A stretch of 34,539 nt of DNA. It comes from Streptomyces lonarensis. GTDB taxonomy: Bacteria; Actinomycetota; Actinomycetes; Streptomycetales; Streptomycetaceae. The stretch lies in assembly GCF_012033735.1 (NCBI RefSeq), contig NZ_JAAVJD010000034.1, forward strand, positions 1 through 34,539, read 5' to 3'. The position numbers were made by a program, and so were the translations under genes. This document shows, in pieces, positions 15,087 to 24,007 of this stretch. The notes under the pieces were generated by a model that did not search any database, had not been told where the DNA came from, and saw nothing but the letters and a program-made list of their open reading frames with translations. Each line of letters opens with the position of its first letter. The first letter of the stretch is position 1.

Positions 15087-16329
15087 CCTCGGTCACCACC
15101 TCTCGTACGGGCATCGCCCGGGGTTCGGGTTCCAGGTTACGCAGCGGCCTGGCGAACAGGCCGAACAGCAGGGCGGGTAGCCAGAGGCTCGCCAGTGCGA
15201 CGGCCGCGACGCGGATGCCCGCGTACTCGGTGAGCAGCGCGGCGGCCACGATTCCCGCGGGGAGCACAGCCGTCATGAGAGCGTTCTGCGTTCCCAGGAT
15301 GCGGCCGCGGAGGTGTTCCGGGATGCGTTCGATCATGAGGACACCCAGCAGCCCGCCGAAGAGGCCGCCCGAGACACCCGCGACGACGGCGCCGGCGAGA
15401 ACGATCGGGGTGGAGGCGAGGGAGCCGATCAACGCGAATCCGACGGCTGTCCCGAGCAGTCCGGAGACGAACCAGACCCGACGGGGGCCGCGGGTCCCCA
15501 GGGCGGCGTAGGTGGCGCCGCCGAGCAGCATCCCGGCCGCCAGCGCGGTGAGCACGAAACCGAGCATCCCCGGCTCCCCCGTGAGGGAGAAGTGGACGGG
15601 CAGCACCAGCCCCTGCATTGAGGCGAGGACGAGGGCCGACGCCAGACTGATCAGGGTGGTGGCCAGGAGGAACCGGCTGCCGAGCAGCGCGCGCCAGCCG
15701 ACGCGTAGTTGCGACCAGCCGCTGCCCGCTTCCGCCGCGCCGGCGCCGGTACCGTCGGTGGCGCCGACACGGTGCGGGATCAGCAGGGTGAGCAGGGCGG
15801 CGGCGAGCGAGGTGCCGGCGGTGATCCACAGCACCGTCGAGCCGTCGAGCAGCACCATGAGGGTACCGGCGGCCGCCGGGCCGAGCAGCAGGCCGACGGC
15901 GCCCAGCGCCTCCCGCAGCCCCATCAGCCGTTCGGCCGACACGCCGCCGTGCCGCACCACCGCGGGCAGCAGGGTCTCGCGGGCGGTGATGCCCGGCACG
16001 TCGCCGAGCGAGCCGACGATGCCGCAGAGGATGAACCACCCCAGGGTGAGGCCCGATATCCGGTCGATGACGGGCAGGGCGCCGATGGCCACGGCGGAGA
16101 TCAGGTCGGTGACCACCGAGGAGGTGCGCCGGTTGATCCGGTCGATCACGACTCCCATCAGCAGGCCCGCGGCGACCGCCGGGACAGCCGTCGCCGCGGC
16201 CACGGCGCCGGCGCCCATGACGCTGCCGGTGGTCTGCAGCACGATCAGCGGCAGCGCGATCGCGGCGATCGAGTTGCCCAGCAGGGAGAGGAGGTAGGAG
16301 GTGAGATAGGCGAACGGCACGATCTTCAT
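15079..16329 (-). CDS. MFS transporter (probable drug/metabolite efflux)
   Basis: A 416-aa major facilitator with about 12 hydrophobic helices, beginning MKIVPFAYLTSYLLSLLGNSIAAIALP. A central loop (about 195-215, rich in Gly/Ala/Asp) divides two six-helix halves. The cytoplasmic loops after helices 2 (VIDRINRRTSS) and 8 resemble the macrolide-efflux-like MFS_3 group. An ATG at 16347 would add six residues, but 16329 is preferred because a TTGACC box on the minus strand at 16361-16366 with a CTCACT box at 16336-16341 would place transcription start at or next to this ATG. Neither start has a ribosome site. The gene overlaps the downstream MerR gene. The substrate is unknown. Confidence 0.86.
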   Translation of the reverse strand: MKIVPFAYLTSYLLSLLGNSIAAIALPLIVLQTTGSVMGAGAVAAATAVPAVAAGLLMGVVIDRINRRTSSVVTDLISAVAIGALPVIDRISGLTLGWFILCGIVGSLGDVPGITARETLLPAVVRHGGVSAERLMGLREALGAVGLLLGPAAAGTLMVLLDGSTVLWITAGTSLAAALLTLLIPHRVGATDGTGAGAAEAGSGWSQLRVGWRALLGSRFLLATTLISLASALVLASMQGLVLPVHFSLTGEPGMLGFVLTALAAGMLLGGATYAALGTRGPRRVWFVSGLLGTAVGFALIGSLASTPIVLAGAVVAGVSGGLFGGLLGVLMIERIPEHLRGRILGTQNALMTAVLPAGIVAAALLTEYAGIRVAAVALASLWLPALLFGLFARPLRNLEPEPRAMPVREVVTEGA

Positions 16330-16335
16330 GGCACC

Positions 16336-16366
16336 AGTGAGAACCATGACGTAAGGGCGGGGTCAA
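16336..16366 (-). promoter_or_regulatory. Candidate MerR-type promoter of the MFS-merR operon
   Basis: On the minus strand TTGACC (16366-16361) and CTCACT (16341-16336) are separated by 19 bases, the elongated spacing typical of MerR-activated promoters. TGAC and GTCA form short symmetric ends within the spacer region. Transcription from it would begin close to the ATG at 16329, implying a leaderless or nearly leaderless mRNA. The -10 match is weak. Confidence 0.35.
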
Positions 16367-16571
16367 GCAGCCGTCCTGCCGCGCCCGCGCGCGGCCCGAC
16401 CGCCCCCGGCGCGGCCGCCGAACGGGTGGTGGCACGGGTTCTCCACCGCTCGGCCGAGTGTCGCCGGTGACCGACCGGGCATGTGTAGCTGCTGCCACAC
16501 CGACCGCGCCCGACGCCTGTCCCGGACGGGGCCGAGCAGCCCGGGCGGTGGACCGAGAGACGGGATGCACC

Positions 16572-17516
16572 ATGCACAGTGCTGCTCGACGAGGCCGCGG
16601 CGGTGCCGCGGCGCATGCCACGAGGAACCTGGAGGGCCGGGTCGCGGTGGTGACGGGGGCGGCCCGGGGGGTCGGGGCCGCTCTGGCGCACCGGTTGTCC
16701 GGGGCGGGCATGCGGGTGGCGCTGCTGGGCCGGGAGAGCGAGACGCTCCGCCGTGCCGCCGGCGGACTGCTCACCGAGAACGTCGGGATCGAGGTCGACG
16801 TCACCGACCGCGCCGCGCTGGCGGAGGCTGCCGACGAGGTGGCCGACCGGCTCGGTCCCGCGTCCGTCGTGGTCGCCAACGCCGGTATCGCGGCGGGCGG
16901 CCCGTTCGTGCTCTGCGCGCCGGAACTGTGGGAGCGGGTCATCGACGTCAACCTGACCGGGTCGGCCAACACCGCCCGGGCGTTCCTGCCGCAGCTGTGC
17001 CGTACCCGCGGGTACTTCCTGCAGATCGCGTCCACGGCTGCCTTCGGGGCCGCGCCGATGATGAGCGCCTACTGCGCCTCGAAGGCGGGGGCGGAGTCGT
17101 TCGCCCTGGCGCTGCGCGGCGAGGTGGAGCCGGACGGCGTCGGCGTCGGCGTCGCCTACCTGCACTGGACCGGTACGGACATGCTGACCGGGATCGACGA
17201 GCACCCGGTGCTGCGGGCGCTGCGCTCCAACCAGCCGGCGCTCGCGCGCCGGGTGCACTCCCCCGCTCGGGTCGCCGAGTGGCTCACCACCGGGGTGGCA
17301 CGCCGGTCGCGGCAGGTCTACGCACCGCCCTGGCTGCGCTACTGCCAGCCGTTGCGGCCGCTGTTCCCGGCGGTGGTGGGCGTGATCGCGCGCCGGGAGA
17401 TGCGGAAGCTGCCGATGGACGACCTGCGGTCCGCCACGGGGGTCATGGGCGCGGGCGGCCGCGCCGACTGGGACCGGGCGGAGGTGACCGACCGCTACCG
17501 GTCCGGCGGCGGATGA
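16572..17516 (+). CDS. Short-chain dehydrogenase/reductase
   Basis: A 314-aa classical-type SDR. It shows the dinucleotide motif TGAARGVG at 28-35, NAG at 103-105, catalytic Ser154 (QIASTAAF), and Tyr167/Lys171 in YCASK. The C-terminal extension beyond the core (about 250-314) includes RYCQPLRPLFPAVVGVIARREM, an amphipathic segment seen in SDRs acting on lipophilic substrates. The frame is open further upstream, but the ATG at 16572 with GAGACGGG nearby fits the fold start. It converges with the MmyB-type regulator gene at 17532 with only 15 bases between, and is divergent from the MFS operon. The substrate is unknown. Confidence 0.86.
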   Translation: MHSAARRGRGGAAAHATRNLEGRVAVVTGAARGVGAALAHRLSGAGMRVALLGRESETLRRAAGGLLTENVGIEVDVTDRAALAEAADEVADRLGPASVVVANAGIAAGGPFVLCAPELWERVIDVNLTGSANTARAFLPQLCRTRGYFLQIASTAAFGAAPMMSAYCASKAGAESFALALRGEVEPDGVGVGVAYLHWTGTDMLTGIDEHPVLRALRSNQPALARRVHSPARVAEWLTTGVARRSRQVYAPPWLRYCQPLRPLFPAVVGVIARREMRKLPMDDLRSATGVMGAGGRADWDRAEVTDRYRSGGG

Positions 17517-17531
17517 CCGGGGCCGGGGGTG

Positions 17532-18491
17532 TCACTCCGAGGCGCGGTGGCCGGGAGCGTCGGCGCGGGCGGGCTCCTGCCCACCGGACCGGAGCTGTTC
17601 CGGAGCGCGGCCCCCGGGGCGGCCGTCGGGGGTGCTGCCGGTCCACCGCTCGAGGAACGCCAGCGCCTCCTCGGCGGGGCTTCCGGGCGGCGCGGTGTAG
17701 AGGATGAGCTGCTGGCCGGCGCCGCGCACGTCCATGACCTGGAAGTCCAGCTCCAGCTCGCCGGCGGTGGGGTGGACGAAACGCTTGCGGCCCGCCCGGT
17801 GGGCCCGCACGTGGTACTCCGCCCACCATCGCCGGAAGTCTGCGTCCCGCAGGGAGAGCTCACCGACGAGTCGGGCGAACTCCGGGTCGTCCGCGCAGCT
17901 GCCTGCCTCCATGCGCAGGTAGGCGACACACTCGGGGCCGACCGTCTCCCAGTCGCGGTAGCGGGCCCGCAGCTCCGGGTCGAGGAAGGCGAGCCGGACC
18001 AGGTTGCGCCGTTCGGGGGCCACGCGTCCGAAGTCGGTCAACAGCGCGGCGGCGAGCGGGTTCCAGGCGAGGACGTCGAGTCGGCGTCCCAGTACCAGCG
18101 CGGCGACGCCGCGTGCGCCGTCGAGCAGAGCGCGTGTCGCCGGGTCGACACGCCGGGTGGCGCGGCCGCCCCCGGCCGGCCCGCCGCCGCTGCCCGGCCG
18201 GGGGCGGGCACGGGCGGCGGGCGGGGAGGCGGCGGCGCAGTGCAGCAGGTAGGCGCGCTCGTCGGCGGCGAGGCCGAGGGCGGCGGCGAGTGCGGTGAGG
18301 ACCTCCTCGGAGGCCGTGGTGGCCCGGCCCTGCTCGATGCGGACCACGTAGTCGACGCTGACCCCCGCGAGGGCGGCGAGTTCTTCGCGGCGCAGCCCCG
18401 GCACCCTGCGGTGACCGAGGGCCGGCATGCCCACCTGCTCGGGTGTCACGCGGGCGCGGCACGCCCGGAGGTAGTCGCCCAGTTCTGTCAC
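17532..18491 (-). CDS. XRE-family regulator with MmyB-like ligand-binding domain (second copy)
   Basis: A 319-aa regulator. The helix-turn-helix (about 5-65) carries the hallmark [29 protein letters not shown] Gly/Pro/Arg-rich linker (about 90-115) precedes the MmyB-like domain with [37 protein letters not shown] and [13 protein letters not shown]. The GTG at 18491 is supported by GAGGGG with 6-base spacing. A ~40-residue C-terminal tail is polar and probably disordered. Neighbours are an SDR (convergent) and an aldehyde dehydrogenase upstream on the same strand; either may be its target. It is the second regulator of this type next to an SDR in the window, but sequence divergence outside the hallmark shows it is not a recent duplicate. 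Confidence 0.87.
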   Translation of the reverse strand: MTELGDYLRACRARVTPEQVGMPALGHRRVPGLRREELAALAGVSVDYVVRIEQGRATTASEEVLTALAAALGLAADERAYLLHCAAASPPAARARPRPGSGGGPAGGGRATRRVDPATRALLDGARGVAALVLGRRLDVLAWNPLAAALLTDFGRVAPERRNLVRLAFLDPELRARYRDWETVGPECVAYLRMEAGSCADDPEFARLVGELSLRDADFRRWWAEYHVRAHRAGRKRFVHPTAGELELDFQVMDVRGAGQQLILYTAPPGSPAEEALAFLERWTGSTPDGRPGGRAPEQLRSGGQEPARADAPGHRASE

Positions 18492-18514
18492 GTCGTTCCC
18501 CTCTTCCTCGTCGC

Positions 18515-18537
18515 GCGGCCGTGCCTGGCACGGCCGC
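18515..18537. terminator. Hairpin between the aldehyde dehydrogenase and XRE genes
   Basis: Arms GCGGCCGTGCC and GGCACGGCCGC flank a single T, giving a near-perfect 23-base palindrome; a second 8-bp GC stem lies nearby at about 18553-18575. They follow the dehydrogenase stop and precede the regulator's ribosome site, so they may terminate the dehydrogenase transcript. The palindrome could alternatively be a regulator operator. Confidence 0.5.
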
Positions 18538-18586
18538 ACCCGCCGACCGCGGGGCCCCGCCCGAGGGCCCCGCCCGGGGCGCCGGG

Positions 18587-20029
18587 TCAGGCCGCCGCGG
18601 TGGCCGGCCGGTGGACGACCTTGGTCTCCAGATGGGCGAGGATGCCCTCGACCCCGAACTCCCTGCCGTTCCCGGACTGCTTGTACCCACCCCAGGGGGC
18701 GGTCCAGTCGAACGGGGCGTCGTTGACGAGCACCGCGCCGGCCCGGAGTTGTGCCACGACGTCCTCCACCTGCTCGGCGTCACGCCCGACGACGTAGGCG
18801 GCCAGGCCGTACGGGGTGTCGTTGGCGATCTCGACGGCCTCACTGACCGTGTCGTAGGCGATGACGCACGCCACCGGCCCGAAGATCTCCTCCTGCGCGA
18901 TCTGCATGGTGTTGTCGACGTCGGCGAAGACGGTGGGGCGGACGTAGTGCCCGTGCGGCAGACCTTCGGGCCGGCCGGGGCCGCCGGTCACCAGCCGCGC
19001 GCCGGCCGCCGTGCCGGAGCCGATGTACCGCTGGACGGTCCGCCACTGCGCCGCCGAGGCGAGCGGCCCCATCTCGGTGGCGGGGTCACGCGGGTCGCCC
19101 ACGCGGAGGGCCTCCAGGGCCGGGACCAGGGTGCCGAGGAACTCGTCGAGCCGCTCGCGCGGAACCAGCGTGCGGCTGGGGGCGCTGCAGATCTGTCCGG
19201 TCATTGCCATCATGAAGGTGTGGAGCGTCGCCACGGCGACGTCGAAATCAGCGTCGGGAAGCAGTAGTTGGGGGGACTTACCGCCCAGTTCGGTGTGGAC
19301 GCGCTTGGTCGTCGCGGCGGCCGCGACGCTCACCCGGGTGGCGGTGGCCTGAGACCCGGTGAAGGAGACCAGGCCCACGTCGGGGTGGGAGGCCAGTGCC
19401 TGGCCGACGACGTCGCCCCGGCCCGGAACGAGGTTGAAGACGCCGGGCGGCAGGTCGGCGGCGTCCATGATCTCGGCGAAGACCATGGCGGTGTGGGCGG
19501 CGGTCTCCGCGGGCTTCAGTACGACCGTGCATCCCGCCGCGAGCGCCGAGACGGTCTTGCCGACCATCTGGAGCACGGGGAAGTTCCACGGGGTGATCAG
19601 CGCGGCCACCCCCAGCGGTTCCCGGCGGACCTCGCCGTCACCACGCGGTACGGGGTCGGTGAAGGGGGTGGTCGCGAGGACGTCGAGCGCCGTGGTGATC
19701 TGGAGGCGCGCGGTGGGGATGTGCGCGTCATGGGCGAGCCGGACGGGGGCGCCCATCTCCGCGGTCACGGCGTCCGCGAGGTCCGCGGCCCGCCGGTCGA
19801 ACTCGGCGAGCACCCGGGTGAGCGACTCGGCGCGCTCCTCCCGGGTGGTGCGGGCGAAGCCGGTGAAGGCGCGGCGGGCGGCTGCCACCGCGCGGTCGAC
19901 GTCGGCGGCGCCGCCGAGGGCGACACTGCCGGAGCGGGTGCCGTCGGCGGGGTCGGTGAGCGTGAGGACGGAGCTGTCGAGCGGCTCGGTCCAGCGGCCG
20001 TCGGTGTAGAGGCGGGTGTGGTCACGCAC
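18587..20029 (-). CDS. Aldehyde dehydrogenase (NAD(P)+-dependent, ALDH superfamily)
   Basis: A 480-aa ALDH that oxidises an aldehyde to the carboxylic acid. The catalytic set is complete: Asn in [13 protein letters not shown], Lys in [13 protein letters not shown], general-base Glu in [11 protein letters not shown], and the nucleophilic Cys in [26 protein letters not shown] and the C-terminal [13 protein letters not shown] are also typical. The GTG at 20029 has GGAGG at 6-base spacing and begins [12 protein letters not shown], the usual N-terminus of the family; the longer open frame is non-homologous. It could sit in a detoxification or catabolic pathway with the neighbouring SDR, but the substrate cannot be assigned. 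189 bases separate it from the upstream MFS gene on the same strand. Confidence 0.92.
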   Translation of the reverse strand: MRDHTRLYTDGRWTEPLDSSVLTLTDPADGTRSGSVALGGAADVDRAVAAARRAFTGFARTTREERAESLTRVLAEFDRRAADLADAVTAEMGAPVRLAHDAHIPTARLQITTALDVLATTPFTDPVPRGDGEVRREPLGVAALITPWNFPVLQMVGKTVSALAAGCTVVLKPAETAAHTAMVFAEIMDAADLPPGVFNLVPGRGDVVGQALASHPDVGLVSFTGSQATATRVSVAAAATTKRVHTELGGKSPQLLLPDADFDVAVATLHTFMMAMTGQICSAPSRTLVPRERLDEFLGTLVPALEALRVGDPRDPATEMGPLASAAQWRTVQRYIGSGTAAGARLVTGGPGRPEGLPHGHYVRPTVFADVDNTMQIAQEEIFGPVACVIAYDTVSEAVEIANDTPYGLAAYVVGRDAEQVEDVVAQLRAGAVLVNDAPFDWTAPWGGYKQSGNGREFGVEGILAHLETKVVHRPATAAA

Positions 20030-20218
20030 GGGAGTCCTCCTCGGACTGTCGTCGGGCCGGCCGGCGCGGTCACGTCGGTACGCGACCGCGCCGTTCCGGT
20101 CCCTCGACTGTCCTCGGCTGCGCGCCGGGGCTCCAGGCACGGCTGTTCCTGGTACTGCGGTTCCCAGCCAGGCACCGGGACGTCCCGGGTGGCGGCTGGG
20201 GCCGCCCCGTGCTCGTCG

Positions 20219-21577
20219 TCAGCCGGGTGTGGGCACCCGGCAGTTGCGCGACGGTCGGGCCAGGCGGCCGGTGGCGAGAACGAGCAGCGCGGCGGGGCCG
20301 ACCGCGCCCCAGCTGATCCAGGTGACCGCGGTCGCCAGCGGGACCCAGATCGTCAGGATGCCGACGACGACGGCGGGGGCTCCGGAGCCCAGGTAGAACA
20401 GCAGATGGAGCGCGGCCCCGATCCCTGCCCGCTGTCCGTCGGGGGTGCGGGCGTCCACCGCGCGGGCCGCGCCGCTGAAGGCCAGGCCGTGTCCCACGCC
20501 CGCGGGCACGGCGGCGGCCAGCGTGAGGGCGAGGGAGGAGGCGCCGCTGAGTGCGAGCAGCAGCAGGCTGCCGCCGAGCAGGGCCACCCCGAGCTGTTGC
20601 GCCCCGGTGGTGCCGCGGCGGGTGGCGGCGAGTTGCGCCACGAGCGAGCAGATCAGCACGGCGGCCAGCACGGCTCCGGTGAGCGCGGCGTCGTCCGTCC
20701 CGAGCGCCCGGACGAGCAGGGCCGGAACGAGTGCGAGGTAGATCCCGAGCACCGCCCAGGCGAGGAACCCGTTGAGCCCCGCGACCAGGAACAGCGGGCG
20801 GAGGTCGGCCGGGATGCGGGGGCGGGTCGGGCGCCACCGGGCGCGGGTGCGGCCCGGAGCCAGTGCGACCGGCACGGTGGTGCGAAGGCGGCACCACACC
20901 CACCCCAGGAGCAGCAGGTGCAGCAGGAAGGGGGTGAGCAGCGGCCCCGGGGCGTGCTCGGCCAGCAGGCCGGCGAGGGCCGGGCCGGCGGCCGTGCCCA
21001 CGGTGAAGGCCAGGCTCGCGAAGAGCGGGCCGCCGATGCGGGCCGCGGGGTGCCGGTGGGTGGTGATCAGCGCCTGCGCGGCTCCGGTGGCGGCCCCCAG
21101 GGCGAGCGCCTGGGCGACGCGGCCGGCGAACAGCCACGGCGTCGCGTCGGCCAGCGCGAAGCAGCACGAGCCGGCTGCCGCGAGCAGCAGGCTGAGCCGG
21201 AGGACGGGCTGGTGGCCCACGCGGTCCGCGGCGGGGCCTCCGAGTAGCAGCGCCGGACCGCTGACCAGTGCGAACATCGCGAAGATCATGGTCATGCCGA
21301 GGTCGTCGAAGCCGAACAGCTGCTGGTACCGGGGGTAGAGCGGGCTGGGGAGGTACGCGCCGGCGGTGAGGACCACCACGAGGAGCGCGGCGGTGCGGAC
21401 CGTGCGGCGGTCGAGTTGCTCCGGGCGCGCCGGACGGCGGCGCACCGCGGTGCGCAACCTGGTGGCGGTGGGGCTGCCGGGGCGGGTGCCGGGGGTCGTC
21501 AGGTGACGGATACGGGGGGATGTCCGGGAGTGCGACGGGCGGGTCCGTTGCCGCCTCGTGACACGCTGCTCTGCCAT
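20219..21577 (-). CDS. MFS transporter
   Basis: A 452-aa major facilitator with about 12 helices. The first ~55 residues are strongly basic and hydrophilic (Arg/Thr/Pro-rich) before helix 1 (TAALLVVVLTAGAYLPSPLYPRYQ); a shorter start is possible, but no better-placed ATG or ribosome site was seen. Motif-A-like sequence appears as GGPAADRVGHQPVLRLS after helix 2. Helices such as LFLVAGLNGFLAWAVLGIYLALVPALL mark the second half. Proteins of this type are proton-driven exporters of small molecules. It is divergent from a LysR-type regulator with an unusually A+T-rich promoter region between, so that regulator likely controls it. Confidence 0.85.
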   Translation of the reverse strand: MAEQRVTRRQRTRPSHSRTSPRIRHLTTPGTRPGSPTATRLRTAVRRRPARPEQLDRRTVRTAALLVVVLTAGAYLPSPLYPRYQQLFGFDDLGMTMIFAMFALVSGPALLLGGPAADRVGHQPVLRLSLLLAAAGSCCFALADATPWLFAGRVAQALALGAATGAAQALITTHRHPAARIGGPLFASLAFTVGTAAGPALAGLLAEHAPGPLLTPFLLHLLLLGWVWCRLRTTVPVALAPGRTRARWRPTRPRIPADLRPLFLVAGLNGFLAWAVLGIYLALVPALLVRALGTDDAALTGAVLAAVLICSLVAQLAATRRGTTGAQQLGVALLGGSLLLLALSGASSLALTLAAAVPAGVGHGLAFSGAARAVDARTPDGQRAGIGAALHLLFYLGSGAPAVVVGILTIWVPLATAVTWISWGAVGPAALLVLATGRLARPSRNCRVPTPG

Positions 21578-21650
21578 GTCGGCCAGTATCGAGGCGCGAG
21601 ATCAAAAGAAAAATCAAATGAATTCTGCGCTGATCGTGCAAACTTCTTAC
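21578..21650. promoter_or_regulatory. A+T-rich divergent promoter region between MFS and LysR genes
   Basis: About 60 bases from 21590 are far richer in A and T than anything nearby. Two copies of ATCAAA start at 21601 and 21613, about one helical turn apart. LysR-type regulators commonly bind such divergent regions at T-N11-A sites. Exact -35/-10 boxes could not be assigned. Confidence 0.5.
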
Positions 21651-22568
21651 ATGATCGACTCGCGGTTGCGCATCCTCCAGCTGGTGGCCGAGCACGGCAC
21701 GGTGACCGCCGCGGCACGGGTGCTCCACTACACCCCCTCGGCCGTCTCCTACCAGCTCAGACAGCTCGCCGCGGATGTCGGTGTGGAGCTGATGGTCCAG
21801 CAGGGCCGCGGGGTCCGGTTGACGAGCGCGGCCCACGTCCTGCTCCATCACGCGGAGCTGCTGCAGGAGCAGTGGGAGAACGCGCGGGCCGACCTGGTGG
21901 GGGCGGGGGTCGAACCGTCGGGCCATGTCACCGTCTGCGGTTTCTCGACGGCCGCCAGCCGGCTGCTGCCGCCGGCGGTCGCAGCGGTGCGGGCCGAGTT
22001 CCCGCGACTCTCCGTCAGCGTGGTCGAGGCCGAGCCCGACCGCTGCTTCGACCTCGTCCTCTCCGAGCGCGCCGACCTGGCGCTGCTGGTGGCGACGCCG
22101 GACTCCCCACCGGTCACCGACCGGCGGTTCGAGCAGCGGCCGCTCGTGGAGGACCCCCTGGATCTCGTCGTCCCGCTCGATCACGACCTCGCGGGGCGGA
22201 GCCGCGTCACCCTGGCCGACGCGGCGGCCGAACCCTGGATCGTGGGCAACCCGGGGACCACGTATCACCAGTTGCTGCTGGCCGCCTGTCTGAGCGCCGG
22301 TTTCACCCCGCGGCTGGCCCACTACGCGGACGAGTGGGGTACGGGCACGGCCCTCGTCGCGCACGGCCTCGGGGTCTTCCTGGTGCCGCGTCTCGCGCAG
22401 CTGGCGGACGAGGCGCGGGTGGCGCGCATCCCGCTCCGCGGGGAGACGGCGCCCGTCCGCCGCATCGTGGCCGTGACACGGCGGGGCGCGGGTCAGCACC
22501 CGGTGCCGCGCCATCTCGTGCGCACCGTCACCGACACCGCGCGGCAGCTGCTGGCGGACGGGGTCTGA
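21651..22568 (+). CDS. LysR-family transcriptional regulator
   Basis: A 305-aa LysR-type regulator. The N-terminal winged helix is evident: MIDSRLRILQLVAEHGTVTAAARVLHYTPSAVSYQLRQLAADVG (about 1-45), then LFQR-like VQQGRGVRLTSA. The effector-binding domain spans about 90-295 (GHVTVCGFSTAASRLLPPAV, DLVLSERADLALL, FLVPRLAQL). The ATG at 21651 begins the canonical fold but lacks a ribosome site, so a leaderless mRNA is possible; an ATG at 21618 would add 11 residues. The gene is divergent from the MFS transporter and probably controls it in response to the transported compound. It converges with the AlkZ-like gene across a hairpin. Confidence 0.9.
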   Translation: MIDSRLRILQLVAEHGTVTAAARVLHYTPSAVSYQLRQLAADVGVELMVQQGRGVRLTSAAHVLLHHAELLQEQWENARADLVGAGVEPSGHVTVCGFSTAASRLLPPAVAAVRAEFPRLSVSVVEAEPDRCFDLVLSERADLALLVATPDSPPVTDRRFEQRPLVEDPLDLVVPLDHDLAGRSRVTLADAAAEPWIVGNPGTTYHQLLLAACLSAGFTPRLAHYADEWGTGTALVAHGLGVFLVPRLAQLADEARVARIPLRGETAPVRRIVAVTRRGAGQHPVPRHLVRTVTDTARQLLADGV

Positions 22569-22593
22569 GGCACCCGGGACCGGTGGCACGCCG

Positions 22594-22626
22594 CGGCCCG
22601 GTCACCCCTCGGGCGTGACCGGGCCG
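22594..22626. terminator. Hairpin between convergent lysR-type and AlkZ-like genes
   Basis: Perfect 12-bp arms (22594-22605 and 22615-22626) with a 9-base loop lie 25 bases after the LysR gene stop and before the end of the opposite gene. It suits a bidirectional intrinsic terminator. Confidence 0.65.
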
Positions 22627-22678
22627 GCCTGCGACGACGCAGCGGGGGGAGCGGGCAGCGGACCGACCCTGCGGGGAG

Positions 22679-23773
22679 TCACGGCATCTCGGCGATCCGC
22701 ACATCGGCGGAGCCACTGCCGAGGAACTCGGCCAGCGCGCCGCCCTCGTCCCGGATCTCCCGCTGCTCGGTCCGGGAGAACGGGCGCAGCGGGGTGACCG
22801 TGACGTGGTCCTCGCGCACGCGCCACGTCGCCGAGACGCGCCCGTCGACGAGGACCACCCGCTCCCCCGCGACGGAGAGGCCGAGGTGCTCCCGGTCGAT
22901 GATCCGGTCACGGTCGCGGTAGCCGAGGACGGCGTTGTCGAAGGCCGGAAGGAACCGCACCGGCGCCGGGGTGTCCGCCGGCGGCCGCGGAGCCCCGGGC
23001 AGGTCCAGCAGCTCGCGCCCGTGCCCGTCGCGGAACGAGACCAGCTCGCCGCGTGCGGCGCGGATCGCGGCGGGCAGTCCGGCGAGCCCGCACCAGGCCC
23101 GCAGGTCGGAGGAGGCCGCCGGCCCGTAGGCCGCCAGGTAGCGCCGCAGCAGCAGCCGTCCGACCGGGTCGCTGTCGTCCGCGTCGTGCGGGTCCACCGC
23201 GCGCCCCAGCCAGGTCGCGAGCGGCAGGTTCCGCACCCCGCCGCTCCGCTGCCACAGGCCGCGCGGCGGCAGCTGCGCCATCGGGATGAGCGCCGCCACC
23301 AGGAGCTCCCCCAGCGCCCGGCGGGGAGGGCCGGGCCACCGCTCCCGCAGCGGCTCGACGATCTCGGCCATGGAGCGGGGGGCGCCGTCGGCCAGCACCG
23401 CCAGCCCAGCCGTACGGACCGCCTCGGTGTCGACGCCACGCAGTTCGTCCCGGTACGTGGTCAGCACGCGCTGCCGGAGCATCGCGTCGTGGCGGCCGCG
23501 CCAGGCGAGCGCGTCCGACGCAGCCACGAGATGGACGGTGCGGCGCATGAGGTGGGTGCGCACGACGGCCCGCCCCGTCACCAACGCGTCCAGCGCCTCG
23601 GGGCGGAACCCGCGCGTCCGCGCCCACAGCCCGACGAACGGCTCCTGCGGCTCCTGCGCCTGCACCCCCGCCAGGTGTGACACGACGTCGAGCGGCGCGG
23701 CGTCGGAGCGCTCCAGCAGGTACTGCCGCGCGAGCGTGGCTCGGTTGAGGGCGCGGTCGTCCAGAACGGTCAT
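22679..23773 (-). CDS. AlkZ-like winged-helix DNA glycosylase (HTH_42 family)
   Basis: A 364-aa protein of the HTH_42 (YcaQ/AlkZ) family, which unhooks bulky alkylated bases or interstrand crosslinks from DNA. The family QxQ catalytic motif is present in HLAGVQAQEPQEPF as Gln38 and Gln40, close to the catalytic glutamines reported for AlkZ. RTHLMRRTVHLVAASDALAWRGRHDAML, WQRSGGVRNLPLATWLGR and FLPAFDNAVLGYRDRDRII are characteristic blocks of the winged-helix and C-terminal β-barrel regions. The ATG at 23773 has a GGGAG site. AlkZ itself gives self-resistance to azinomycin B; many relatives occur outside biosynthetic clusters, and no genotoxin cluster is visible here. The gene stands alone. Confidence 0.85.
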   Translation of the reverse strand: MTVLDDRALNRATLARQYLLERSDAAPLDVVSHLAGVQAQEPQEPFVGLWARTRGFRPEALDALVTGRAVVRTHLMRRTVHLVAASDALAWRGRHDAMLRQRVLTTYRDELRGVDTEAVRTAGLAVLADGAPRSMAEIVEPLRERWPGPPRRALGELLVAALIPMAQLPPRGLWQRSGGVRNLPLATWLGRAVDPHDADDSDPVGRLLLRRYLAAYGPAASSDLRAWCGLAGLPAAIRAARGELVSFRDGHGRELLDLPGAPRPPADTPAPVRFLPAFDNAVLGYRDRDRIIDREHLGLSVAGERVVLVDGRVSATWRVREDHVTVTPLRPFSRTEQREIRDEGGALAEFLGSGSADVRIAEMP

Positions 23774-24007
23774 GACGGGCTCCCACCGGGGAGGAGGGGT
23801 ACGGCGCCACACATGCGGTGGTGCGAGGTCACGGCGATTCTCCTTCTACTGCTGCGTGGGCGCGGGAGCCGGGGGCCGGGTCCCGTCCCCGACCATCCTC
23901 CCGTCGGCAGCGGACACCGGCTGTCCGCTACGGCCTGGCGGGAGCACCGCACCTGACGCCCGCGGAGGCCGGCCTTCGGCACCACGGGTGCTGCCTAGGG
24001 TGGGCGG

